The notes beneath the pieces are model-generated. The model saw only the letters and a list, made by a program, of their open reading frames with translations. It was not told the DNA's origin and made no database searches. The translations under genes were made by a program, and so were the position numbers. Shown here one piece after another: positions 24,182 through 31,928 of a stretch of 64,000 nucleotides of DNA (position 1 is its first letter; the number at the start of each line of letters is the position of its first letter). The DNA is from Hyphomicrobiales bacterium (GTDB taxonomy: Bacteria; Pseudomonadota; Alphaproteobacteria; Rhizobiales; Rhizobiaceae), in NCBI GenBank assembly GCA_900471515.1, contig UCFC01000019.1, positions 1 through 64,000 on the forward strand, in the 5' to 3' direction.

Positions 24182-25160
24182 GGACATCCTCCTTTGCTGC
24201 GGACGCTCGCTTGATGCAGCGGAAGCCGAGATGGCTGGTCGACGTATCCTCCGGCTCCGCATGGCGGGCGGCCGGACGATAGCGGCGGCAATAGTTCGGG
24301 GCGCACAGATGCGAGCCGCCCTTGAGCACACGACGCGGAATGCGGATGCCGGGCTGGCGCGCATCGTAGCTCGCCTCCATGCCGCCGCCACGCGGGTTGT
24401 CTGGAATGCAGCAGGCTTTTGCCACCGGTTGCGGATGGCGGTCGGACCAGTAGTCCATCGTCCATTCCCAGACATTGCCGATCATGTCGTAGAGGCCGTA
24501 ACCGTTCGGCGGGAAGCTGCGGACGGGCGAGGTCCGCTCGTGGCCTTTCGCCTTCGTGGATTTCACGGGAAAGGTGCCCTGCCAGGTATTGGCCATGGGG
24601 ACGCCGCCTGGCATCAACTCGTCGCCCCAGGCGAATTCCGCATCGTCGAGGCCGCCGCGGGCTGCAAGCTCCCATTCGGCCTCGGTCGGCAGATCCATGC
24701 CTGCCCAATCCGCATAGGCTTTGGCATCGCACCAGGCGACGTGCACGACGGGGTGGTCGAGCTTGCCGCGCAGATCGCTCAGGCCGCCGAGCGGCCGGCG
24801 CCAGTTCGCACCGAACTTGAAAGTCCACCATTGGGTAATATCAGGTCCGTTCACGGTCTTCGGCTGAAAGAAGACGAGCGATCCGGCGCGCAACATTTCC
24901 GGTTTTGCGCCGGGATAATCCTTCGCTTCCGGCGCCTTTTCGGCAAAGGTGACGTAGCCCGTTGCCTTGACGAATTCCATGAACCTGCGGTTCGTGACGG
25001 GGATCTCGTCGATCCAGAAGCCATCCACCCTTACCGGATGGGCAGGCGCCTCTTCGGGATAGTGCTCGTTCGAGCCCATCGTGAAGGTCCGGCCGGGGAT
25101 CCAGATCATGCCTTCGGGCGCCGTGCCTGAGGACCGCCCATCGTCGAATGCCAGTGCCAT
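24156..25160 (-). CDS. Formylglycine-generating enzyme (SUMF1/FGE family) with both catalytic cysteines
   Basis: 334 residues. FGE oxidises the active-site Cys of type I sulfatases to formylglycine. The FGE-sulfatase fold is visible from IPGRTFTMGS, IDEIPVTNRRFMEFVKATGY, PVVHVAWCDAKAYADWAG, LPTEAEWELAARGG, GLYDMIGNVWEWTMDYW and GGSHLCAPNYCRRYRPAAR to LGFRC. C286 and C291 in LCxxxYC match the catalytic Cys pair of true FGEs, which EgtB-like or PvdO-like relatives lack. No sulfatase lies in the window. GGAGG lies 5 nt before the ATG at 25160 (another ATG at 25163). The much longer frame to 26756 is an overextension through the lipoprotein gene. A shared operator copy lies upstream. Confidence 0.9.
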   Translation of the reverse strand: MALAFDDGRSSGTAPEGMIWIPGRTFTMGSNEHYPEEAPAHPVRVDGFWIDEIPVTNRRFMEFVKATGYVTFAEKAPEAKDYPGAKPEMLRAGSLVFFQPKTVNGPDITQWWTFKFGANWRRPLGGLSDLRGKLDHPVVHVAWCDAKAYADWAGMDLPTEAEWELAARGGLDDAEFAWGDELMPGGVPMANTWQGTFPVKSTKAKGHERTSPVRSFPPNGYGLYDMIGNVWEWTMDYWSDRHPQPVAKACCIPDNPRGGGMEASYDARQPGIRIPRRVLKGGSHLCAPNYCRRYRPAARHAEPEDTSTSHLGFRCIKRASAAKEDVHAKVHASH

Positions 25161-25210
25161 CATCGCCTCCGGGGTGTGAGCCGAAAGCTTCGCGCGTAAG
25201 CGAAAGGGAC

Positions 25211-25232
25211 GGAAGTAAATTACCGTAAATGC
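25211..25232 (-). promoter_or_regulatory. Shared operator, copy 3
   Basis: Read towards the formylglycine-generating enzyme gene, this site is GCATTTACGGTAATTTACTT (25232 down to 25213). It ends 50 bp before the ATG at 25160 and closely matches copy 2. Confidence 0.6.
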
Positions 25233-25402
25233 GCGCATCGTTACGGCACGGGCTACCGCACGCCAGCACGATCGCTCCGTTTTCCGGGCAGGGAAGCGGC
25301 AGGGCGGTCCGGGCGCAGGTAACGTTTCTTCCGTCAGCGGCGACCGGATTGAGCGGCGACAGCCCTGATCGTTCCCGTAACCTCTGCCCGTAAACCGGTC
25401 GG

Positions 25403-26617
25403 TCAATTGGTCAGCGGTTTGGATTGCGGGTCGGCGCGAAGCGTATCCTCGACATTCGCTGGCCTTGCCGCGGTGCGCGACGGCTGTTCGATGATCGTCA
25501 GAGGGGCGGCCACCGCCGTTCCCGCGACCTTGCCGACTGTCTGGGCCGTACCGCCGACCACCGCGGCAACGCCTTCGCCAAAGGTGATATTGGAGTCCGT
25601 CAGGGTCTGGCCCGTCATCAGGCGCTGGCCGATCAGCTGGACGATTTCGGGGCTTTCGGCGAACTTGCCGTGGTTCAGGCTGTCGCCGGTCTTGACCTCG
25701 GTCAGGTCGATCGCGGTAATGCCTGCTTCCTCCAGCCGGCTGCGATATGGCTCCTTGGACGGATCGATTGCGCCGAGCCGGGATACTTTTCCGGTGATGA
25801 GGCTGGACACCGCCAGAGCCCGATCGTCCTGCGAAACGAAGATCGTGAATTTCGGGTGGGGCGTGCCCATCTCCACGAACTGTTTGGCGAAGACCTGTAT
25901 GTCGATATCGGGCGAAGCAAGAATGACGTCGCGGATCTTCGGGTTCACGTGACCGTCGCGGATGCCCATCTGGCGCAGGGATTCCATGGCAAGCCAGGTT
26001 CCCATGGAATGGGCAAGGATGGTGATATCCTTGACGCTCGGGTCCTGCGCGAGAATGCGCAATGCCTGTTCGAGCGCCGTGCGCGAATAGTTCGTGCTTT
26101 CCTTGTCGTATTCGTAGGCTGTCAGCCGCGCGCGCGACGGCCAGGTGAAGAGAACCGGTGTCGCGTCCATGCCGCTGTCGTGGACAATCTGGGCAAGACG
26201 GAAAACGGAATCCTCGTATTTGTTGTTGAAACCATGCACGAATACGAGTGCGTGGCCGTCTTTGAGGTGCTGGTTGAACCAGGCGCGGCCCTCCGCCCGC
26301 GTTTCGAGATGTTCGACATGGGTGACGGCAAAATCGGTCGCCGGGTTCGGCGGCAGCCGCTTGGGCCACTGCACGGTGCCGGCAGCGCGTTTTGGCGGGA
26401 TGGATACGGCAATGTCGGTCAGATAGGGTTTCGGGCTGCGTTCGCCATTGAAAAGCGTCGCGGGATCGCCGGAAGGCTGACGTGTCGTCGCCACCAGCAT
26501 CTCGACCTGCGATGTCTTCGGACCGGACGCGGTGAGCGCGACCGGCGTCATTACGCCACTTGGATGTCCGCAGGAGCAAAGCGACAGCAATACGGCGAAA
26601 ACAGGCAACGTCCTCAT
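25403..26617 (-). CDS. Lipoprotein alpha/beta-hydrolase (DUF900-type)
   Basis: 404 residues from the ATG at 26617. The N-terminus MRTLPVFAVLLSLCSCG has a lipobox (LSLC or LCSC), so the protein is a lipoprotein facing the periplasm. The alpha/beta-hydrolase core shows the oxyanion/strand motif ALVFVHGFNN, the nucleophile elbow ILAHSMGTW with catalytic Ser, and an acid strand VILASPDIDI. DUF900 proteins are esterase/lipase-like with unknown substrates. The C-terminal 70 residues are low-complexity. It lies upstream of the formylglycine-generating enzyme gene with 242 nt between, and has its own copy of the shared operator. Confidence 0.87.
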   Translation of the reverse strand: MRTLPVFAVLLSLCSCGHPSGVMTPVALTASGPKTSQVEMLVATTRQPSGDPATLFNGERSPKPYLTDIAVSIPPKRAAGTVQWPKRLPPNPATDFAVTHVEHLETRAEGRAWFNQHLKDGHALVFVHGFNNKYEDSVFRLAQIVHDSGMDATPVLFTWPSRARLTAYEYDKESTNYSRTALEQALRILAQDPSVKDITILAHSMGTWLAMESLRQMGIRDGHVNPKIRDVILASPDIDIQVFAKQFVEMGTPHPKFTIFVSQDDRALAVSSLITGKVSRLGAIDPSKEPYRSRLEEAGITAIDLTEVKTGDSLNHGKFAESPEIVQLIGQRLMTGQTLTDSNITFGEGVAAVVGGTAQTVGKVAGTAVAAPLTIIEQPSRTAARPANVEDTLRADPQSKPLTN

Positions 26618-26669
26618 CAAGGTCCCACCAGGTTCCAGACCGGGGACAATAGGCGCCGCCGATCCGTGC

Positions 26670-26691
26670 GTAAGTACGCAACAGTAAATTT
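26670..26691 (-). promoter_or_regulatory. Shared operator, copy 4
   Basis: Read towards the lipoprotein gene, the site is AAATTTACTGTTGCGTACTT (26691 down to 26672), ending 52 bp before the ATG at 26617. It is nearly the same as copy 1 across the TTTACnGTTGCGTACTT core. Confidence 0.6.
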
Positions 26692-26876
26692 ACGCTGCGC
26701 GTCTTCGTGCTCTCTGCTGTTTGCCGATGTTGACGACGAAATGGGTTTCCTGCCAACCGACGTTTTGCCTAAACGCTGGGCGGGCGCGGTCTGGTGACTG
26801 CCGATTTTCACGGCAGCAGGTTGCGGATGCGGGGCGGCAGCCGAGAAATCTCAGTCTTTTCAGCAATATCCTGGCC

Positions 26877-26892
26877 TGGCATGGTTCTTGCT
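26877..26892 (+). promoter_or_regulatory. Sigma-54 (-24/-12) promoter of the narM-nitrate reductase operon
   Basis: TGGCAT-GGTTC-TTGCT matches the RpoN consensus TGGCAY-N5-TTGCW with the invariant GG (26878-26879) and GC (26890-26891) 10 nt apart. Transcription should start near 26902-26903, just where the leader hairpins begin. RpoN with NtrC commonly drives nitrate assimilation genes. I see no convincing NtrC site upstream. Confidence 0.65.
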
Positions 26893-26901
26893 GCCGCAAT
26901 T

Positions 26902-27020
26902 CCGGTTGCTGCGGGCAACTGGCATAGCGTCCAACGGCGGGCGTCTCATAGCAAAGCTGCTGATCTGAAACTGGCGTCTCCTTCGGACGACATTTTTGGT
27001 CAGCAGCTTTTTTGTTTTTG
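26902..27020 (+). promoter_or_regulatory. ANTAR-type antitermination leader with intrinsic terminator
   Basis: In order: a hairpin with 8-bp stem CCGGTTGC/GCAACTGG (26902-26922); a second, GCGTCC-[AACGGC]-GGGCGT (26927-26944, two G-U pairs); a third short one, TAGC-[AAAGCT]-GCTG (26949-26962). The last two have 6-nt loops with A at position 1 and G at position 4, the mark of RNAs bound by ANTAR proteins such as NasR and NasT. The third overlaps the 5' arm of a terminator, so the two structures exclude each other. The narM start codon lies 109 nt further on. No ANTAR protein is encoded in the window. Confidence 0.65.
26953..27019 (+). terminator. Intrinsic terminator inside the nitrate operon leader
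   Basis: The perfect 11-bp stem AAAGCTGCTGA (26953-26963) / TCAGCAGCTTT (27000-27010) runs into TTTTTTGTTTTT. The 36-nt loop has a nested small stem. It sits upstream of narM with no gene before it on this strand, so it must act as an attenuator. Confidence 0.8.
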
Positions 27021-27128
27021 GACTTTTCAGGACGTCGGGTGTCGTCCAAGGAGATTGAGCAGAATGCCTGCCCATCGTTTGAAGCCGGTCAATGGCTGTT
27101 CGTTCCTGCCTGTGAACGGGAGCCAATT

Positions 27129-27614
27129 ATGAGAGAGCCTATCGAAACGTTCCGGTTCGAGAGCGACTTCGCAGGCAGCCTCCGCTGCATCCCGATGGCG
27201 GTGCGGTTCAAGCTGGATCTCTGTGGCATAAAGCTGTCGCTGCGACAGTGGAGCCGCTTTGAAGAGCCGGAACGGCGATGGCTGTTGGAGCAGCCCTGCA
27301 AGGTGCCCGCCGACGTGGAGGCATACCGCATGGCGCTTACCGAGTTCATTGCACGGCGCACCGGTGAACTGGCGAAGTCGATCGATGCCGGCGAGGCAGT
27401 GGCATGGGCGGCTTCCGATGGCGTGCCGCAGGTCGTGACAAGCCAGGCGGCCTCAAGAGGTGTCACGCCACCGACTGGTGCTCAGTGGTGCAAGCTGACG
27501 GACCTCCAGCGGTTCGCGCTGCTCAAATTGACGCGACCCGGCCACGACAATGAAAACTTCGTCCCTGCAATGCTCGAGTTCGGGATTCTGTCTGAGCTGG
27601 AGGGAACTCTATGA
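27129..27614 (+). CDS. narM: Nitrate-reductase-associated protein (NarM-like)
   Basis: 161 residues from the ATG at 27129 (GGGAG 7 nt upstream). It matches the nitrate-reductase-associated family throughout: FRFESDFAGSLRCIPMAVRFKLDLCGIKLSLRQW near the start, the PCKVPADVEAYR segment, RRTGE, and the C-terminal LQRFALLKLTRPGHDNENFVPAMLEFG. In cyanobacteria NarM is needed for active ferredoxin-type nitrate reductase, presumably for maturation. Here it precedes the reductase with a 4-nt ATGA overlap, which supports the same role. Conserved cysteines are present (RCIP, LCGIK). Confidence 0.9.
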   Translation: MREPIETFRFESDFAGSLRCIPMAVRFKLDLCGIKLSLRQWSRFEEPERRWLLEQPCKVPADVEAYRMALTEFIARRTGELAKSIDAGEAVAWAASDGVPQVVTSQAASRGVTPPTGAQWCKLTDLQRFALLKLTRPGHDNENFVPAMLEFGILSELEGTL

Positions 27615-30600
27615 CCTCCGACAGCAAGACCGTCAAAGGCTCTTGTCCCTATTGCGGTGTCGGTTGCGGCATCGTGATGGAGGTCAAGGGCAACAGGGTG
27701 GTCAAGGTCTCCGGCGACAAAACGCATCCGACGAATTTCGGTAGGCTTTGCACGAAAGGCAATACCTGCGGCCAGGCAATCGCCGAGTCCGGTCGGATGG
27801 ACAAGGCCCACATGCGCCTTGCCCGCAGCCAGGACCAACTCCCGGTTTCAGTGGACAAGGCGATCAGCGAGACCGCACGGCGGCTGAAGGCAATTATCGA
27901 ACGCGATGGTCCCGATGCCGTTTCCTTCTACGTCTCCGGCCAGATGTCGCTCGAAGCACAATATCTCGCCAACAAGCTTGCGAAGGGTTTTATCCGCACA
28001 AAGCACATTGAATCCAATTCACGGCTTTGCATGGCGAGCGCGGGAAGCGGCTACAAGCTTTCGCTCGGTTCCGATGGTCCGCCCGGCTCGTATCAGGATT
28101 TCGACAAGGCCGACCTTTTCTTCGTTATCGGCGCCAACATGGCCGACTGCCACCCGATCCTGTTCCTTCGCATGATGGATCGCGTCAAACAGGGCGCGCG
28201 GCTGATCGTGGTCGATCCACGGCGCAACGCCACCGCGGACAAGGCTACCCTCTTCCTGCAGATAAAGCCAGGAACCGATCTCGCGCTTCTGAACGGTCTC
28301 CTGCATCTGGTGGTCAAGAACGGTCACACGGATTCCGCTTTCATTGCCGAATTCACCGACGGCTGGGAGCAGATGGTGGACTTTCTGGCGGACTACCCGC
28401 CGGAAAAAGTGTCCGAGATCACCGGAATTCCGATTGACGACATCATCAAGGCCGCCGAACTGATCGGCAGTTCGCCGGAGGTCATGAGTTGCTGGACCAT
28501 GGGCCTGAACCAGAGCACGCACGGCACCTGGAACACCAACGCAATCTGCAATCTGCATCTCGCCATGGGCAAGATATGCCGGCCCGGAAGCGGCCCGTTT
28601 TCTTTGACCGGCCAGCCGAATGCGATGGGCGGCCGGGAAATGGGATACATGGGGCCAGGGCTTCCTGGCCAGCGCTCGGCGCTTGTCGAAGCGGACCGCA
28701 CCTTTACCGAAGGCCTCTGGAAAATCCCCCACGGCAGTTTGCGCGCGGAGGCGGGCGGCGGAACGATCGCCATGTTCGAAGACATGGCAGCCGGTGCGAT
28801 CAAGGCCTGCTGGATCATCTGCACGAACCCTGTGGCGACCGTATCCAACCGCGACAACGTCATAAGGGCGCTGAAGGCGGCCGAACTGGTGGTGACGCAG
28901 GACGCGTTTCTCGACACGGAAACCAATATCTACGCCGATATCCTTTTGCCCGGCGCGCTCTGGGCGGAGGGCGATAGCGTGATGATCAATTCCGAGCGCA
29001 ACATGACGTTGACGCGCAAGGCCGTCGAGCCGCCGGGGGAGGCCTTGCCAGACTGGCTCATTATCGCGCGCGTCGCACGAGAAATGGGCTTTGCCGAAGC
29101 CTTCGACTATGCCTCTTCAGCCGAAGTGTTCGAGGAGATCAAGCGGGCCTGGAACCCGAAGACCGGCTACGATATCCGCGGAGCGAGCCACGAGCGATTG
29201 AGCGCCGGGCCTCTGCAGTGGCCCGTGGCCTCGGCGGAGGCTGCCGACCGCAATCCGATCCGCTACGTCAACAACGGCGTCAGCCAGGAGCGAAAGGTCC
29301 TGGCTGACGGGACCGAGCCTCGGCTCGCCTTTGCTACGTCGACGGGGAAAGCAGTCTTCTTTCCACGCCCGCATATGGCGCCGGCGGAAATGCCGAGCCC
29401 GGATTTTCCCATCGTGCTGAATACCGGTCGCCTGCAGCACCAATGGCACACCATGACGAAGACCGGAAAAATCCCGACGCTGAACAAGCTCAATCCCGGC
29501 CCCTTCGTCGAAATCCATCCCGAGGACGCGGCGGAACTCGGCATAGAGGAAAAGGACAGGGTCGAGATCCGTTCGAAACGGGGCAAGGCGGTGCTTCCCG
29601 CCGTCGTCACCGATCGGGTGCTGCCCGGAACCTGTTTTGCACCGTTTCACTGGAACGACAGCTTCGGTGACGACCTCGCCATCAATGCCGTCACGAGCGA
29701 CGCGGTCGATCCCCTGTCCCTGCAGCCCGAGTTCAAGTTTACTGCCGTCGCGATCCGCCTGAGCGAGAAAGCGACCTCGACGGACAGCGAACAGGAGAAA
29801 CGTCCGATGAATGCCATTGTGGAGGCTCGCGTCGAAACCGCAGCCGCCCCAGCGCCTTCCGCCGCGCCCGAAATCACTGCCCTGAGTGCTATGACAGGAG
29901 TCGGACTCGCCGCTGTTCCGGCTTTTACACCTTCAGAGCAGGTTTATCTGCAGGGGTTCATGACGGGGTTGAACGCTGCGATCGCCATCGGCTCGGTCGC
30001 TCTTCCGGTTCTTCCCGAGAGCGCACCTCTGGCGGCCGAGAGCCGGCTGCTTGTCGACGGGATGCTGGCAGGACTCTTTTCGCGGGATCGTAGAAGGCCG
30101 GGCGAGATCGTATCCCCGTCTTCCGCTCCGGTGCCGGCACTCCCGGCGGAGGTGACGGCTCCCGTCGTTCTGGTCGCATGGGCATCTCAAACCGGCAATG
30201 CCGAGACGGCGGCCTCGAACTTTGCAAAGCGCCTTGAGGCGCAAGGCCGGAAATTTCGTCTTTCTGGGCTGGAGGCCTTGTCACCCGGCGATCTTGCCGG
30301 GGCTCAAACCTGCCTGTTTTTCGTCAGCACATTCGGCGACGGCGACCCGCCGGACAACGGCGCCGAATTCTGGAAGGCCCTGAACAAGGAGACCGCGCCG
30401 CATCTTGCCGGCCTTCACTATTCGGTCTGCGCATTCGGTGACAGCAATTACGATCAGTTTTGCGGCTTCGGCCGCAAGCTCGACGAGCGCCTTGCGGTTC
30501 TGGGCGCGCAGCGCCTTGCGGACCGCATCGACTGCGAGCCTGACTACGAGGCGTCGGTCGCATCCTGGGCGGATCGTCTTTGCGAGATGCTGCAGCCGGC

Positions 30601-31807
30601 CAAGGTCGCCGAGCTTGCGGTCGCGTCCTCCCGGGCGACGGCAGCGGTTGTCGCTGCACCTCCAGCGGTCGCCGGTGTTTCGCCGAAACCGACGTTCAGC
30701 CGGAAGGCGCCCTATGCATCGAGGCTGCTGGTCAACAAGCGGCTGACGGCGGAGGGCGGCGCGAAGGAGGTCAGGCAATTCGCTTTCGACCTTGGTGACG
30801 GAGAATTGAGCTACGAGGCGGGCGACGCGCTCGGCGTGTGGCCGAGCAATAGCCCTATGCTTGTCGACGAGATCCTGACGACGCTGAAGCTCGAAGCCGA
30901 TAGTCCGGTTTCGGTCGAGGGATCGGGAGACATGCCGCTTGCGGAGGCCCTGGAAAAGCATTTCGAGCTCGGGCGGGCGAGCGGCGACTTCGTGAAATGG
31001 TGGGCATCCGTTTCAGGCAGCAATACTTTGTCGGAAATATCGTCCGGTGAGCGCGAAGAGCTTGCACGCTGGCTGTGGGGCAAGCAGATCGCCGATATCG
31101 TCGCGCTGGCGCCATGCCGGATCCAAGCACAGGAATTCATTGGTGGCCTGAAACGCTTGCAGCCGCGCCTTTACTCGATCTCTTCAAGCTCCAAACTCCA
31201 TCGAAACGAGGTTCACCTGACGGTCTCCGTTGTCAGATACGCAAACGGCGCCGTGAACCGGGCAGGGACCGCATCGGCCTTCCTTGCCGATCGTGCTGGC
31301 GATGTCGTCACTCCGATTTTCATTCAACCTTCGGCACATTTCCGTCCGCCGCATGACCCGGACGCGCCGGCCATCATGGTGGGACCCGGCACAGGCATTG
31401 CTCCCTTCCGTGCCTTCCTCCAGGAGCGTGAGGCGCGTGGTGCCAAGGGAAAGAACTGGCTGTTCTTCGGAGAGCAGCATCAGGCCACGGATTTCTACTA
31501 CCGCGACGAGTTGGAGCGCTGGACGAGGAGCGGTCATCTCACCCGCCTGGACCTTGCCTTCTCCCGCGATCAGGATGCGAAAATCTATGTTCAGCACCGG
31601 ATGGGCGAGTACGGCGCCGAACTATTCCGCTGGCTGGAGGAGGGCGCGTATTTCTACGTTTGCGGCGATGCCAGCCGTATGGCCAGGGATGTCGATGCGG
31701 CGCTCAAGGAAATTGTCGCATGTCACGGAAACATGACCAGCGACATGGCCGAGAAATACGTAAAGGCGCTCTCGGCGGCAAAGCGGTATGTGAGGGATGT
31801 CTATTGA
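27611..31807 (+). CDS. Nitrate reductase fused to CysJ-type diflavin reductase
   Basis: 1398 residues in one open frame. Residues 1-720 are a cytosolic molybdopterin nitrate reductase of the NasA/NapA type: the 4Fe-4S ligands C12, C15, C19 and C47, and the likely Mo ligand C140 in SNSRLCMAS. A Pro/Ala-rich linker (about 735-855) contains EQVYLQGFMTGLNAA and LLVDGMLAGLFS, like the N-termini of sulfite-reductase flavoproteins. Then follow an FMN flavodoxin domain (from about 857, ASQTGNAE), an FAD domain (RLYSISSSS, about 1185), an NADPH domain (VGPGTGIAPFRAFLQER, about 1256; YVCGDASRMARDV) and the typical RYVRDVY end. Electrons would pass NADPH-FAD-FMN-FeS-Mo, making a self-sufficient assimilatory enzyme. 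No nitrite reductase or nitrate importer is adjacent. Confidence 0.95.
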   Translation: MTSDSKTVKGSCPYCGVGCGIVMEVKGNRVVKVSGDKTHPTNFGRLCTKGNTCGQAIAESGRMDKAHMRLARSQDQLPVSVDKAISETARRLKAIIERDGPDAVSFYVSGQMSLEAQYLANKLAKGFIRTKHIESNSRLCMASAGSGYKLSLGSDGPPGSYQDFDKADLFFVIGANMADCHPILFLRMMDRVKQGARLIVVDPRRNATADKATLFLQIKPGTDLALLNGLLHLVVKNGHTDSAFIAEFTDGWEQMVDFLADYPPEKVSEITGIPIDDIIKAAELIGSSPEVMSCWTMGLNQSTHGTWNTNAICNLHLAMGKICRPGSGPFSLTGQPNAMGGREMGYMGPGLPGQRSALVEADRTFTEGLWKIPHGSLRAEAGGGTIAMFEDMAAGAIKACWIICTNPVATVSNRDNVIRALKAAELVVTQDAFLDTETNIYADILLPGALWAEGDSVMINSERNMTLTRKAVEPPGEALPDWLIIARVAREMGFAEAFDYASSAEVFEEIKRAWNPKTGYDIRGASHERLSAGPLQWPVASAEAADRNPIRYVNNGVSQERKVLADGTEPRLAFATSTGKAVFFPRPHMAPAEMPSPDFPIVLNTGRLQHQWHTMTKTGKIPTLNKLNPGPFVEIHPEDAAELGIEEKDRVEIRSKRGKAVLPAVVTDRVLPGTCFAPFHWNDSFGDDLAINAVTSDAVDPLSLQPEFKFTAVAIRLSEKATSTDSEQEKRPMNAIVEARVETAAAPAPSAAPEITALSAMTGVGLAAVPAFTPSEQVYLQGFMTGLNAAIAIGSVALPVLPESAPLAAESRLLVDGMLAGLFSRDRRRPGEIVSPSSAPVPALPAEVTAPVVLVAWASQTGNAETAASNFAKRLEAQGRKFRLSGLEALSPGDLAGAQTCLFFVSTFGDGDPPDNGAEFWKALNKETAPHLAGLHYSVCAFGDSNYDQFCGFGRKLDERLAVLGAQRLADRIDCEPDYEASVASWADRLCEMLQPAKVAELAVASSRATAAVVAAPPAVAGVSPKPTFSRKAPYASRLLVNKRLTAEGGAKEVRQFAFDLGDGELSYEAGDALGVWPSNSPMLVDEILTTLKLEADSPVSVEGSGDMPLAEALEKHFELGRASGDFVKWWASVSGSNTLSEISSGEREELARWLWGKQIADIVALAPCRIQAQEFIGGLKRLQPRLYSISSSSKLHRNEVHLTVSVVRYANGAVNRAGTASAFLADRAGDVVTPIFIQPSAHFRPPHDPDAPAIMVGPGTGIAPFRAFLQEREARGAKGKNWLFFGEQHQATDFYYRDELERWTRSGHLTRLDLAFSRDQDAKIYVQHRMGEYGAELFRWLEEGAYFYVCGDASRMARDVDAALKEIVACHGNMTSDMAEKYVKALSAAKRYVRDVY

Positions 31808-31928
31808 CGATGGCCGCGAACACGGCTGCCGTTCGTGTTGGACCGACGCGCCGGCATCGGTCCAGCCGGACGGCCGGACACGGCATGTTGGCGGCATTCC
31901 GGCGATCCCAAACGCTCGGTACGTTCGC
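31808..31928. other. Intergenic between convergent genes
   Basis: Nothing convincing was found between the convergent nitrate reductase and sugar permease stops; GCCGGAC-type repeats could fold but have no T-run. Confidence 0.3.

Noticed and set aside
24156..26756. 866-codon open frame on the minus strand
   Set aside because: Only the last 334 codons code for the formylglycine-generating enzyme; the rest is a shadow of the lipoprotein hydrolase gene and the intergenic region, with low-complexity translation.
26888..26918. Hairpin TTGC...GCAA before the narM leader
   Set aside because: It overlaps the -12 promoter element and would lie upstream of the predicted transcription start, so it is not part of the RNA.
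26721..27132. Short plus-strand frames before narM as a possible leader peptide
   Set aside because: They cross the predicted sigma-54 promoter and the terminator stem and have no ribosome site or recognisable product; an RNA leader explains the region better.
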